NCBI GenBank assembly: GCA_963822985.1 | Contig: CAWGJU010000008.1 | Coordinates: 1 to 64,000 of the forward strand | DNA: 64,000 nt | Source of the DNA: Thermohalobaculum sp963822985 | Lineage (GTDB): Bacteria > Pseudomonadota > Alphaproteobacteria > Rhodobacterales > Rhodobacteraceae | Direction: 5' to 3' | Shown here: one piece after another, positions 1 to 9,674 of the stretch | Position numbering within the stretch: position 1 is the first letter of the stretch | How the letters are laid out: each line of letters opens with the position of its first letter | Notes under the pieces: generated by a model | The model's database searches: none | Told to the model about the DNA's origin: nothing | What the model saw: the letters and a program-made list of their open reading frames with translations, nothing else | Translations under genes and position numbers: made by a program

Positions 1-630
1 GCCCGCGCCGACGACCCTGACGGGCTCTGGGCGGCGCGGGGCGCCTTCCTCACGCCGATCGCCAAGGCGTTCGGCACCGACACCGGCGCGCAGGTGGCCG
101 ACCTCGGCGTGCAGGTGCATGGCGGCATGGGCTTCATCGAGGAGACGGGCGCCGCGCAGTACCTGCGCGACGTGCGCGTGACCGCGATCTACGAGGGCAC
201 GAACGGCATCCAGGCGATGGACCTCGTCGGCCGCAAGCTGGCCGATGGCGGGGCCGCGGCGAGCCGCCTCCTCGCCGAGATCGAGCAGACGGCCGCGCGG
301 CTCGAGGGCGCCTCGCCCGCGCTGGAGGCCCTCGCGCCGGCGGTGCGGGACGCTGCCGCCCATGCGCGGCGCGCGACGGAGTGGATGCTGGCCACCCCGG
401 AGATCAACGACCGCTTCGCCGGGTCGACGCCCTATCTGCGCCTCTGGGCGCATACGCTCGGCGCGCACTACCTGGCGAAAGGCGCGCTGGCCGACCCGTC
501 CGACGCGCGGCTCGCGCTTGCGGCCTTCCACTGCCGGCAGATCGCACCGCAATGCGCCGCACTCGCCGCCGCAGCGACCGAAGGAGCCGCACCGCTCTAC
601 GCTGTCCCCGCCGAACGGCTAAGCGCGTGA
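1..630 (+). CDS. Acyl-CoA dehydrogenase, C-terminal part (5' truncated by window edge)
   Basis: The reading frame is open from the first base and ends in TGA at 628-630, so the gene begins outside the window. The visible part has the hallmark C-terminal acyl-CoA dehydrogenase stretch QVHGGMGFIEETG followed by RDVRVTAIYEGTNGIQAMD. This is the region that lines the FAD/CoA site and ends the flavin domain. About 130 further residues form the extra alpha-helical tail seen in the roughly 590-residue subgroup of the family. The enzyme should oxidise an acyl-CoA to the enoyl-CoA and pass electrons to ETF. Substrate chain length cannot be inferred. The MBL gene downstream starts 127 bp later, beyond a palindromic repeat. 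Confidence 0.9.
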   Translation, partial: ARADDPDGLWAARGAFLTPIAKAFGTDTGAQVADLGVQVHGGMGFIEETGAAQYLRDVRVTAIYEGTNGIQAMDLVGRKLADGGAAASRLLAEIEQTAARLEGASPALEALAPAVRDAAAHARRATEWMLATPEINDRFAGSTPYLRLWAHTLGAHYLAKGALADPSDARLALAAFHCRQIAPQCAALAAAATEGAAPLYAVPAERLSA

Positions 631-690
631 CCGAGCTCCTGCTCCTGCCGATGTCCCGTCCGGAGGCCGTCCTCCAGGCCGGGCGCGACC

Positions 691-730
691 GGCTCCCTCC
701 CCCCTTGCGGCGGAGGGGTGGGGAGGGGGC
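691..730. repeat. GC-rich REP-like palindrome
   Basis: An imperfect inverted repeat sits in the gap between the acyl-CoA dehydrogenase and the MBL gene. Its left arm reads CTCCCTCCCC and its right arm GGGGAGGGGGC, around a TTGCGGCG centre. The same CCCTCCCC / GGGGAGGGG arms recur at 18473-18521 inside a coding sequence, so this looks like one copy of a dispersed palindromic element. It could also act as a transcription-attenuating hairpin, but no T-run follows. Confidence 0.55.
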
Positions 731-757
731 TGCGCCGCGCGCCGCCGACGAGACCCG

Positions 758-1813
758 ATGATGGACGGGACCGACGGCCCCGGCCTGCGCTTCCCCTGGG
801 AGAGCCCGCCCGGGGCGGGCGAGGCCATCGAGGTGGCGGACGCCATCTTCTGGCTGCGCCTGCCGCTGCCGACCAAGCTCGACCACGTCAACGTCTACGC
901 GCTCGACGAGGGCGACCACTGGACGGTCGTCGACACCGGCATGGACCTGGCCTCGAGCCGCCAGGCTTGGGACGCGCTGCTCGCCGGCCCGCTGGCGGGC
1001 AAGCCGGTCGGGCGCGTGGTGCTGACGCATCACCACCCGGACCATGTCGGCCTGCTCGGCTGGTTTGCCGCCTGCGGGGCCGAGGTCTGGGCGACCCGGC
1101 TCGGCTGGACGCTGGCGCGCATGCTGCAGCTCGACCACCACGAGGTGCCGCCGCCCGAGCAGATCGCCTTTCGCCGCCGCGCCGGCATGCCGCCTGACAT
1201 GCTGGAGAAGTTCGCGGCCGAGCGGCCGTTCAATTTCTCGCTCTGCACCGCGCCGATCCCGCTCGGCTATCGCGCGATCACCGAGGGCGCGGTGCTGCGC
1301 CTCGGCGGGCGCGACTGGACCGTGCATTTCGGCCACGGCCACGCGCCCGACCATGCGACGCTCTGGACCGAGGACGAACCCGGCGGCTTGGTGCTCGCCG
1401 GCGACCAGATAATCCCGGGCATCTCGTCGAATATCGGCGTCTACCCCTCCGAGCCGGAGGCCGACCCGCTGGCCGAGTGGCTGGAGAGCTGCGCGCGCCT
1501 ACGCCGGCTGGCCGAGGGCCGCGACCCGCTGGTCCTGCCCGGCCACAAATTGCCCTTCCATGGCGCCGCCTTCCGCCTGACGCAGCTGATCGAGAACCAC
1601 GACGGCGCGCTCGACCGCATCCTGTCGAGGCTGCGCCATGGCCCGCGCACGGCGGTCGAGCTCTTCGAGCCGATCTTCAAGCGCGAGATCGGCGGCAGCC
1701 AATACGGGCTGGCGCTGGCCGAGGCGGTGGCGCATGTGAACCACCTCTACAGAACGGGGCGCGCGACGCGGGAGCTGCGCGACGGCGCCTGGGCGTATGC
1801 GGAGGCGCGATGA
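758..1813 (+). CDS. MBL-fold metallo-hydrolase
   Basis: This 351-residue protein belongs to the metallo-beta-lactamase fold. The metal-binding HxHxDH signature appears as THHHPDHVG near residues 89-97. Further ligand regions are FGHGHAPDH, LAGDQIIPG and the C-terminal LPGHKLPF. It ends with a helical, winged-helix-like tail typical of the glyoxalase II/LACTB2-like subgroup. It probably hydrolyses a thioester or ester with two bound metals, but the substrate is unknown. The location beside an acyl-CoA dehydrogenase hints at acyl-CoA or lactone metabolism. Two adjacent ATGs (758, 761) are possible starts. Its stop codon overlaps an ATGA at 1810. Confidence 0.85.
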   Translation: MMDGTDGPGLRFPWESPPGAGEAIEVADAIFWLRLPLPTKLDHVNVYALDEGDHWTVVDTGMDLASSRQAWDALLAGPLAGKPVGRVVLTHHHPDHVGLLGWFAACGAEVWATRLGWTLARMLQLDHHEVPPPEQIAFRRRAGMPPDMLEKFAAERPFNFSLCTAPIPLGYRAITEGAVLRLGGRDWTVHFGHGHAPDHATLWTEDEPGGLVLAGDQIIPGISSNIGVYPSEPEADPLAEWLESCARLRRLAEGRDPLVLPGHKLPFHGAAFRLTQLIENHDGALDRILSRLRHGPRTAVELFEPIFKREIGGSQYGLALAEAVAHVNHLYRTGRATRELRDGAWAYAEAR

Positions 1814-1927
1814 GCGACCATCCTTCTCCCCACCCGCAATGCCAGCCGGTGCCTCCCCGAGGCGGGCGTCATCCGCACCGACTGCCCTGAGGGCGACTGC
1901 GCCGAGCGCCAGCCGCTGCCGCCAGCC

Positions 1928-2269
1928 ATGGCCAGGACGCCCTCGGCCAAGAAGACGCCGGCGCAATGGGCCTATGAGCGACTGATCCTGTACGTGCAGA
2001 AGTTCGAGGAGGGGCTCGACGCCGAGCACGAGGTCGGCATGGGCTTTGCCGGCTCGGAGGCCGGCACGCTGCACATCAAGGGGATGGGCTTTTTCTCGCC
2101 CGACATCATCACCTTCTATGGTCTCGACCAGAACGGCACCAAGACGCAGCTGGTGCAGCATGTCAGCCAGCTGAACGTCACGCTGAAGGCCGCGCCAAAG
2201 CTGCACGACAGGGCGGAGCGCATCGGTTTCCAGCTGCGTTCGTGGCTGGAGAACGGCGAGCCGGGCTGA
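1928..2269 (+). CDS. DUF6173-like small protein
   Basis: The 113-residue product resembles a small alphaproteobacterial family of unknown function that I recall as DUF6173. Key stretches are PAQWAYERLILYVQKFEE, DAEHEVGMGF and SPDIITFYGLD, then TQLVQHVSQLNV. The same frame is open upstream of the ATG back to about 1847 and reads like a plausible N-terminus (EAGVIRTDCPEGDC). An ATG at 1810 overlapping the MBL stop lies in a different frame. The true gene may therefore start at 1810 and contain a one-base frame break near 1845. No catalytic motif is visible, no signal peptide or membrane segment is seen, and the function is unknown. Confidence 0.7.
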   Translation: MARTPSAKKTPAQWAYERLILYVQKFEEGLDAEHEVGMGFAGSEAGTLHIKGMGFFSPDIITFYGLDQNGTKTQLVQHVSQLNVTLKAAPKLHDRAERIGFQLRSWLENGEPG

Positions 2270-2293
2270 CTCGGCAAACACGGGGGAGGACGC

Positions 2294-3175
2294 ATGGCCG
2301 GCCGCTTGCAGGGACGAACCGTTTTCATGTCGGGCGGCAGCCGCGGCATCGGGCTGGCGATCGCCAAGGCGGCGGCCGCCGAGGGCGCGAACGTCGCCAT
2401 CGCCGCCAAGACGGCCGAGCCGCACCCCAGGCTGCCGGGCACCATCCACACCGCGGCGGCCGAGATCGAGGCTGCGGGCGGGCGGGCCCTGCCGCTGATC
2501 TGCGACATCCGCGACGAGGACGCGGTCGCGCGGGCCGTCGAGCAGGCCGCGGCCGAGTTCGGCGGGATCGACATCGTCGTCAACAACGCCTCGGCGATCC
2601 AGCTGACCGGCACCGAGCAGACCGACATCCGCCGCTACGATCTGATGCAGGGCGTGAACGGCCGCGGCACCTTTGTGGTCACCAAGACCTGCCTGCCGCA
2701 TCTGCTGCGATCCAATCATGCGCGGGTGCTGTCGCTGTCCCCGCCGCTCGATTTCGCGCCGCAGTGGTTTCGCAATCACGGCGCCTACAGCCTGGCGAAG
2801 TTCTCGATGAGCATTCTGTCGATCGGCTGGGCGGCCGAGTTCCAAGGCAAGATCGGGGTTAACTGCCTCTGGCCGCGGACGACGATCGACACGGCCGCGG
2901 TGCGCAACCTGCTGGGCGGCGAGGAGATGGCAGCGCGCTCGCGCAAGCCCGACATCATGGCCGATGCGGCGATGGTGATACTGGCCAAGCCGGTGACGTT
3001 CTCGGGCTGGTGCTGCCTCGACGACCTGGTGTTGGCGGCCGAGGGCGTCACCGACTTCGCGCGCTATGCGGTCACGCCGGGGAGTAAGCTCCAGCCCGAC
3101 TTCTTCGTCCCCGGCACGGCGCCATTGCCGCACTCGGCCATGGGCCAGATCGGCTGGCGCGCGCCGCTGCTCTGA
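2294..3175 (+). CDS. SDR family NAD(P)-dependent oxidoreductase
   Basis: This is a 293-residue short-chain dehydrogenase. The Rossmann cofactor motif is GGSRGIG at residues 14-20, the NNAS motif lies near residues 97-100, and the catalytic YSLAK (Tyr165, Lys169) is present. The overall pattern, with CDIRDEDAV and a long C-terminal part after the active site, matches the HSDL2-like group found with fatty-acid metabolism genes. That fits the acyl-CoA dehydrogenase upstream. The start at 2294 follows a clear GGGGGAGG ribosome-binding site. The usual active-site serine position reads LSLSPPLDF, as is common in this subgroup. The substrate is unknown. Confidence 0.88.
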   Translation: MAGRLQGRTVFMSGGSRGIGLAIAKAAAAEGANVAIAAKTAEPHPRLPGTIHTAAAEIEAAGGRALPLICDIRDEDAVARAVEQAAAEFGGIDIVVNNASAIQLTGTEQTDIRRYDLMQGVNGRGTFVVTKTCLPHLLRSNHARVLSLSPPLDFAPQWFRNHGAYSLAKFSMSILSIGWAAEFQGKIGVNCLWPRTTIDTAAVRNLLGGEEMAARSRKPDIMADAAMVILAKPVTFSGWCCLDDLVLAAEGVTDFARYAVTPGSKLQPDFFVPGTAPLPHSAMGQIGWRAPLL

Positions 3176-3210
3176 TCGCAGGCGCGGCCGCCTTGTCGCG
3201 CTCCCGACCG

Positions 3211-3230
3211 GCCTTGCACGCGTGCAAGGC
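3211..3230. promoter_or_regulatory. 20-bp perfect palindrome, LacI-type operator candidate
   Basis: GCCTTGCACGCGTGCAAGGC is a perfect even palindrome with a central CG, the shape of LacI/GalR-family operators. It lies between the convergent ends of the SDR gene and hutU. There is no loop, so it is unlikely to be a terminator. Its core GCACGCGTGC recurs in the palindrome at 39240-39255. No LacI-family regulator is encoded in the window. Confidence 0.35.
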
Positions 3231-3331
3231 CGAGTAAGTCATTGTAATGATTGAAGTGCCGGCTGCACGTCAACCGAGTGGCAACCATAGTGGCGGCGGG
3301 CCTGGGCGCGCGCGCGCCCTAGCCTCTGTGG

Positions 3332-5011
3332 TCAATCCAGGATCGCCGGCAGCCGCAGCCCGTGCTCGCGGGCGCAGTCGATCGCCTCGTCATAGCCGGC
3401 GTCGGCATGGCGCATGACGCCGGTGGCGGGGTCGTTCCACAGCACCCGCTCGATGCGCCGCGCCGCCTCTGCGCGTGCCGTCGCAGCAGATCACCATGCC
3501 GGCGTGCTGGCAGAACCCCATGCCGACGCCGCCGCCATGGTGGATCGAGACCCAGGTCGCGCCCGAGGCGCGTGTTCAGCAGCGCGTTCAGCAGCGGCCA
3601 GTCGGAGACGGCGTCCGAGCCGTCCTTCATCGCCTCGGTCTCGCGGTTCGGGCTGGCGACCGAGCCCGAATCCAGATGGTCGCGGCCGATCACGACCGGC
3701 GCCTTCAGCTCGCCGCGACGCCACCATCTCGTTGAAGGCGAGCCCCGCCTTGTGCCGATCGCCGAGGCCGATCCAGCAGATGCGCGCCGGCAGCCCCTGG
3801 AAGGCGATGCGCTCGCGCGCCATGTCGAGCCACTGGTGCAGGTGGGCGTTCTCCGGGAACAGCTCCTTCATCTTCGCGTCGGTGGCGTAGATGTCCTCCG
3901 GGTCGCCGCTCAGCGCGCACCAGCGGAATGGGCCGACGCCCCGGCAGAACAGCGGCCGGATATAGGCCGGCACGAAGCCCGGAAAGGCGAAGGCGTTCTC
4001 CAGCCCCTCCTCCTTGGCAACCTGGCGGATGTTGTTGCCATAGTCGAGCACCGGCACGCCCTGCGTTCCAGAAGCCGACCATCGCCTCGACATGGTCGCG
4101 CATGGACGCGCGGGCCGCCTTCTCGACCGCCGCCGGGTCGCTCTCGCGCCTGGCCCGCCACTCGGCCAGGCTCCAGCCGACCGGCAGGTAGCCGTTCACG
4201 GGATCATGCGCGGAGGTCTGGTCGGTGACGCATGTCGGGCCTGACGCCACGCCGCAGCAGCTCGGGCACCACCTCGCCGGCATTGCCGAGCAGGCCGACC
4301 GACCTCGCCTCGCCCGCCTCCGTCCAGCGGCGGATCATCTCCAGCGCCTGGTCGATGCTGTCGGCCCGCTCGTCGAGATAGCGCGTGCGCCGGCGGAACT
4401 CGATCTTGTCGGGGTCGCACTCCACCGCCAGGCAGCAGGCGCCGGCGAAGACGCGCCGCCAGCGGCTGCGCCCCGCCCATGCCGCCCAGGCCCGCCGTCA
4501 GGATCCAGCTTGCCCGCTGAGATCCCCGCCATAATGCTGCCGCCCGGCCTCGACAAAGGTCTCGTAGGTCCCCTGCACGATCCCCTGCGTGCCGATATAG
4601 ATCCAGGACCCGGCCGTCATCTGGCCGTACATCATCAGGCCCAGCCGATCGAGCTTGTGGAAATGCTCCCAGCTCGCCCAGTGCGGCACGAGGTTCGAGT
4701 TCGCGATCAGCACCCGCGGCGCGTCGGCGTGCGTGCGGAAGATGCCGACCGGCTTGCCGGACTGCACCAGCAGCGTCTCGTCGTCGCCGAGCGTCCGCAG
4801 CGACTCGGCGATCAGGTCGAAATCCGCCCAGGTCCGCGCCGCCCGGCCGATGCCGCCATAGACGACCAGCTCGTTGCGGGGTCTCGGCCACCTCGGGGTC
4901 GAGATTGTTCATCATCATGCGCAGGGGCGCCTCGGTCGCCCAGGACCGGCAGCTCAGCTCCGGCCCCCTCGGCGCGCGGACCTCGCGGACATTGTGGCGC
5001 GGATTTGTCAT
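3332..5011 (-). pseudogene. hutU: Urocanate hydratase, frame-broken
   Basis: Urocanase converts urocanate to imidazolonepropionate, the second step of histidine breakdown, using tightly bound NAD. The full span fits the usual length of about 555 residues. It runs from MTNPRHNVREVRAPRGPEL at 5011, preceded by a GGGGGAGA ribosome-binding site, to the ending LRLPAILD at 3332. Hallmarks such as LTAGLGGMGGAQPLA, LDYGNN and SGDPEDIYATD are present but spread over all three minus frames. About eight single-base breaks are needed to join them, near 3477, 3575, 3718, 4062, 4232, 4460, 4510 and 4880. The last is an extra C in a run of four. Conservation on both sides of each break favours sequence error or very recent decay. 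Confidence 0.85.
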
Positions 5012-5034
5012 TTGCGGTTCTCCCCCGGGGGCGA

Positions 5035-5486
5035 TTAGACCTTCAGCTCCAGCCCGTGATAGTGCGCGGGGCCGGCGTCGAAGGCCATCGCGGCCAGATG
5101 ATCCGGCTTGTGGCGCAGTCGCGTCAACTCGTCTCGTGTCGCCAGGTGCCGGCGGCTGACGACGCCCTCCGGGTCGCGCCAGCCCGGGTCGAAGTCGACC
5201 GCTGGCCGCCGCGTGAAAGAAGAGGTCGATCTGGTGAAGCCCCTCGGCCGGTTCATGGAACTCGCTGACGCCCGGCAAGAGCCCCGGGGACGATATCGAG
5301 GCCCGTCTCCTCGCGCACCTCGCGACGCAGCGTCTCAGTCACCGACTCGCCGGGCGTTGCAGCCGCCACCGGGCGCGCACCAGAGCTCCTTGGCGAAACC
5401 GGGATAGGCGTTGACCAGCAGCACGCGCCCGTCGATCACGATCACCGCCCTGGCGGCGATGCGGAGCGGCGTCCGGCGCCGCTCAT
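5035..5486 (-). pseudogene. NUDIX hydrolase, frame-broken, in hut operon
   Basis: A protein of about 150 residues lies between hutH and hutU on the same strand. Joining the frames gives a NUDIX box, GESVTETLRREVREETGL, matching GX5EX7REUXEEXGU. It is preceded by VIVIDGRVLLVNAYPG and ELWCAPGGGC, and the protein ends GPAHYHGLELKV. NUDIX proteins hydrolyse nucleoside diphosphates linked to another group; the substrate here is unknown. At least three frame breaks occur, near 5360, 5275 and 5210. The start at 5486 (ATGAGC) is inferred from the end of hutH just upstream. A NUDIX protein is not a standard part of the histidine pathway. Confidence 0.7.
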
Positions 5487-7015
5487 GGCGGCGCCCGGCA
5501 AGAGGTCGCGCCCGGCCGCCTCGACCAGCGCGCCTGAGCGGACGAGACCGGCCGCGCAGTCGATGTCGGCGCCACGATAGCGATCCTCGACCAGCGGCGG
5601 CACGGCGGCGCGGATCGCCGCCATCACAGCCTGCAGCCGCGGCGAGGTGGCCAGCGGCGCCCGCATCTCCACCCCCTGCGCGCCGGCCAGCGCCTCGATG
5701 GCGACGATCCGCTCGAGGTTCGCCGTCATCTCCAGCAGCCGGCGGGCGGCGTGGCAGGACATCGAGACGTGGTCCTCCTGGCTGGCGCTCGTCGGCGTGG
5801 AGTCGACCGAGCGCGGGTTCGCCAGCGCCTTGTTCTCGCTCATCAGCGCGGCCGAGGTCGACCTCGGCGATCATCAGCCCGCTGTTCAGCCCGGGCTTGG
5901 GCGTCAGGAAGGCAGGCAGGCCGAACGACAGCGTCGGGTCGACCAGCAGCGCGATCCGCGCTGGGCGATCGAGCCGATCTCGGCGACCGCCAGGGCGATC
6001 TGGTCGGCGGCCAGCGCCACCGGCTCGCCGTGGAAGTTGCCGCCCGAGACGATGTCGTCGCCGATAACCAGCGGGTTGTCCGTGACCGCATTGGCCTCGA
6101 TGGCGAGCGTCCGCGCCGGCCTGGCGCAGCAGGTCGAGGCAGGCCCCCATCACCTGCGGCTGGCAGCGGATGCAATAGGGGTCCTGCACCCGCTCGTCGT
6201 CCTCGCGATGCGCCTCGCGGATGGCCGAGCCGTCGAGCAGCGCCTGCAGGCAGGCCGCCGCCTCGATCTGCCCCGGACTGGCCGCGTAAGCCGTGGATCT
6301 CCGGCCGGAACGGCACGGGCGAGCCCATCGCGGCGTCGGTTGCCAAGCGCGCCCGTCACCAGCGCAGCCTCGGCCGCCGTCCAGGCGGCGAACAGGCCGG
6401 CCAGCGCCAGCGCCGTCGAGACCTGCGTGCCGTTGATCATGGCCAGCCCCTCCTTGGGGCCGAGCGTCACGGGCCCGAGGCCCACCGCGCGCAGCGCATC
6501 CGCGCCGGGCATCCGGTCGCCCTCCACGGTCGGCCTCGCCGGCGCCGATCATCACTGCCGTCAGATGCGCCAGCGGCGCGAGGTCGCCGGAGGCGCCGAC
6601 CGAGCCCTGCGCCGGGATCACCGGCAGCACGCCGCGCGCCAGCATCGCCTCGAGCAGCGCCAGCGTCGGCGGCCGGATTCCCGAGGCGCCCCGGCCCAGC
6701 GAGGCCAGCTTCAGCGCCATGGTCAGCCGGACGATCGCGCGGCGGCAGCGGCGCCCCGACCCCCGCCGAATGGCTAAGGATCAGGTTCCGCTGCAGCGCC
6801 TCGACATCGGCGGGCGCGATCCTGACGGTCGCGAGCTTGCCGAAGCCGGTGTTCACGCCATAGACGGGCGCCGGGCCCGCCGCCGCGCGCGCCACCTGCT
6901 CGGCGCTCGCCGCCACCGCCTCGCGGCAGCCCGGGTCGAGCGCGACCGGCGCGCCGCCCAGCACCGCGCGCCAGCCATCCAGCGTCACGGCGCCGGGCGT
7001 CAGCGCAACGGTCAT
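5487..7015 (-). pseudogene. hutH: Histidine ammonia-lyase, frame-broken
   Basis: HutH removes ammonia from histidine to give urocanate. The N-terminus at 7015 reads MTVALTPGAVTLDGWRAVL, followed by YGVNTGFGKLA. The Ala-Ser-Gly triad that cyclises into the MIO cofactor is visible in GSVGASGDLAPLAH. The C-terminal part includes EDHVSMS and ends with the usual GRDLLPG. About seven frame breaks (near 6745, 6530, 6345, 6290, 6120, 5955 and 5855) scatter the roughly 508-residue protein over three frames. The start codon overlaps the hutI stop in an ATGA, indicating translational coupling. The 3' boundary is approximate because it merges with the NUDIX start. Confidence 0.85.
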
Positions 7016-8204
7016 CCCTCGCCCCCGAAGATCCGGCGGTGCAGCGGGTTGAAGCCGATCCGGTAGGCCAACTCCGCCGGGTGTGCCACGTCCCAGACGG
7101 CGAGATCGGCGCGGCGCCCCGGCTCGATCGTCCCGGCATCGTCAAGGCCGAGCGCGCGCGCCGCCACCCGCGTCGCGCCCGCCAGCGCCTCCTCCGGCGT
7201 CAGACGGAACAGCGTGCACGCCATGTTCAACGCCAGCAGGATCGAGAACATCGGCGACGAGCCGGGGTTCGCATCCGTCGCGACCGCGATCGGCACGCCC
7301 GCCGCGCGCAGCGCCTGCACGGGCGGCAGCCTCGTCTCGCGCAGCGTGTAGAAGGCGCCTGGCAGCAGCACGGCCACGGTGTCCGGCCCGCGCCATCGCC
7401 GCCACCCCCGCCTCGTCGAGGTACTCCAGATGGTCGGCCGAGAGGCCGCCGCGCTCGGCGACCAGCGCCGCGCCGCCAAGGTTGGACAGCTGCTCGGCAT
7501 GCAGCTTCACCGGCAGCCCCAGCGCCGCCGCCCGGTCGAAGACCGGCGCGATCTGCGCCGGCGCAGAACGCGATACCCTCGCAGAACCCGTCGACCGCGT
7601 CGACGAGCCCCTCCTCCGCCGCCGCGTCCAGCGTCGGCAGGCAGATTTCGTCGAGGTAGGCGTCGGCCCGGCCGGCGAACTCCGGCGGCACCGCATGGGC
7701 GCCGAGGAAGCTCGTCACCACCCGGACGGGCCGCTCGCGCCCCAGCCGCCGCGCCGCGCGCAGGCAGCGCAGCTCGGTCTCGCGGTCGAGCCCGTAGCCC
7801 GATTTGATCTCGACCGTCGTCACCCCCTCGGCGATCAGCGCGTCGAGGCGCGGCAGGGCCGCCGCGACCAGCGCCTCCTCGGACGCGCAGCGCGTCGCGC
7901 GCACGGTCGAGACGATGCCGCCGCCGGCGCGCGCCACCTCCTCGTAGCTGGCGCCGATCAGCCGCATCTCGAACTCGCGCGCCCGGTCGCCGCCGAAGAC
8001 CAGATGCGTGTGGCAGTCGATCGGCGCCGGCGTGACGAGGCGGCCGCCGAGGTCCTCTTCGGGCCCGCCCCGAACCTCGCCGCGCGGCCCGACCGCCGCG
8101 ACCCGCCCGTCGCGCACCGCGACCGCGCCGTCCTCGATCAGTCCATAGGGCGCGCCGCCCTCGGCCATGGTCGCGACACGGCAATTGACGAACAGGCGAT
8201 CCAT
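7012..8204 (-). pseudogene. hutI: Imidazolonepropionase, frame-broken
   Basis: HutI hydrolyses imidazolone-5-propionate to N-formimidoyl-glutamate. The start at 8204 gives MDRLFVNCRVATM. The metal-binding HxH motif appears in DCHTHLVFGG, followed by EIKSGYGLD, SFLGAHAVPPE and VATDANPGSSP, all typical of the family. The total length of about 397 residues is normal. Two frame breaks (near 7562 and 7390) interrupt it. It is the first gene of the minus-strand hutI-hutH-NUDIX-hutU cluster and is divergent from hutF, with only 69 bp between the two start codons. Confidence 0.87.
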
Positions 8205-8273
8205 GCCGACCAGTTGACCCGAGGGGCGGCCGGACCGCAAACGGAATCCGCCCGATACCGGCAAGGAGAGTTC
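8205..8273. promoter_or_regulatory. Divergent hutI/hutF promoter region
   Basis: This 69-bp gap separates the start codons of hutI (minus) and hutF (plus), so both promoters and any HutC-type operator must lie here or inside the coding ends. A strong AAGGAGAG ribosome-binding site for hutF is visible at its right end. I see no clear palindrome resembling a known HutC site. Confidence 0.4.
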
Positions 8274-9656
8274 ATGACCCGCATCCATGCCGAGCGCGCG
8301 CTGCTGCCCGACGGCTGGGCGCGCGACGTCGCCGTGATCATCGAGGACGGCCGCATCGTCGCCGCCACGCCGGACGCCGTGCCCGGCCAGGACGCGACCG
8401 GCGCCTCCATCCTGCTGCCCGCGCCCGCCAACCTGCACAGCCACGCCTTCCAGCGCGCCATGGCCGGCATGACCGAGGCGCGCGGCCCGTCCCTCGGGCC
8501 CGGCGCGCGCGACAGCTTCTGGACCTGGCGCACGCTGATGTACCGCTTCCTCGACCGGCTCGGGCCCGAGGATGTCGAGGCGATCGCCGCGCTGGTCTAT
8601 GTCGAGATGCTGGAGGCCGGCTATGCCGCCGTCGCCGAGTTCCACTACCTGCACCACGACGTCGGCGGCGTGCCTTACGAGAACCCGGCCGAGCTTTCGG
8701 ACCGCATCGCCGCGGCGGCCGCCGAGACCGGCATCGGCCTGACGCTGCTGCCGGTGCTCTACTGCCAGGGCGGCACCGACGGGCGCGAGCTCGCAGGGCG
8801 GCCAGCGCCGCTTCGGCAACGACATCGACGGCTATGTCCGCCTGCTCGAGGGCGCCGAGCGCGCCGCGCTGGCCGCCGGCCCGGACGCGCGCACCGGCGT
8901 CGCACCGCACAGCTTGCGCGCCGTGCCCGTCGAGGCGCTGACCGACCTCGCCCACCTGCGGCCAGACGCGCCCATCCACATGCACATCGCCGAGCAGGAG
9001 GCCGAGGTCGCCGAAGTGCTGGCCACCCACGGCGCGACGCCCATGCGCTGGCTGCTCGAGATCCAGGACGTCGGCCGCGCGCTGGTGCCTGATCCACTGC
9101 ACGCATATGGCGCCCGAGGAGACGGCGGGCCTCGCCCGCTCCGGCGCCGTCGCCGGGCTCTGCCCGATCACCGAATCGAACCTCGGCGACGGCATCTTCG
9201 ACGGCGCGCGATACCTGTCGACGGGCGGCCGCTTCGGCATCGGCTCGGATTCGAACATCCGCATCGCGCTCGCCGAGGAGCTCCGCACGCTCGAATACTC
9301 GCAGCGCCTGCGCGACCGGGCGCGCGCCGTCCTCGCCGCGCCCGGCCCGCTCGACCGGGCGCACGCTCTTCGAGGGCGCCGCCGCCGGCGGCGCGCAGGC
9401 GCTCGGCCGCGACGCCGGCGCCATCCGCCCGGGCGCCTGGGCCGATCTCGTCGCCATCGACGGCCAGGCGCTGGCCATCGCCGGCCTCGACGGCGACGCG
9501 GCGCTCGACGGCTGGATCTTCGCCGGCGACGACCGTCTGGTGCGCGACGTCTGGAGCGCCGGCCGCCACGTCGTGCGCGACGGCCGGCACATCGGCCGCG
9601 ACCGCGTCGAGGAGCGCTACCGCAGCTGCATCGCCCGGCTGCGCGACGCGCTCTGA
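8274..9656 (+). pseudogene. hutF: Formimidoylglutamate deiminase, frame-broken
   Basis: HutF deaminates N-formimidoyl-glutamate to N-formyl-glutamate, the branch of histidine degradation that avoids direct formamide release. The start at 8274 follows AAGGAGAG and gives MTRIHAERALLPDGWARDV. Amidohydrolase metal ligands appear in NLHSHAFQRAMAG (HxH), APHSLRAVP, HMHIAEQEAEV and GIGSDSNIRI (Asp). The span of about 460 residues is normal. Three frame breaks lie near 8795, 9092 and 9360. The next enzyme, HutG, is not in the window. Confidence 0.85.
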
Positions 9657-9674
9657 GCCCGCCGCCTCATGCGG

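Noticed and set aside
3332..9656. Programmed frameshifting in the hut genes
   Set aside because: Breaks are too many, occur at ordinary sequence contexts and in several unrelated enzymes. Sequence error or recent decay explains them better.
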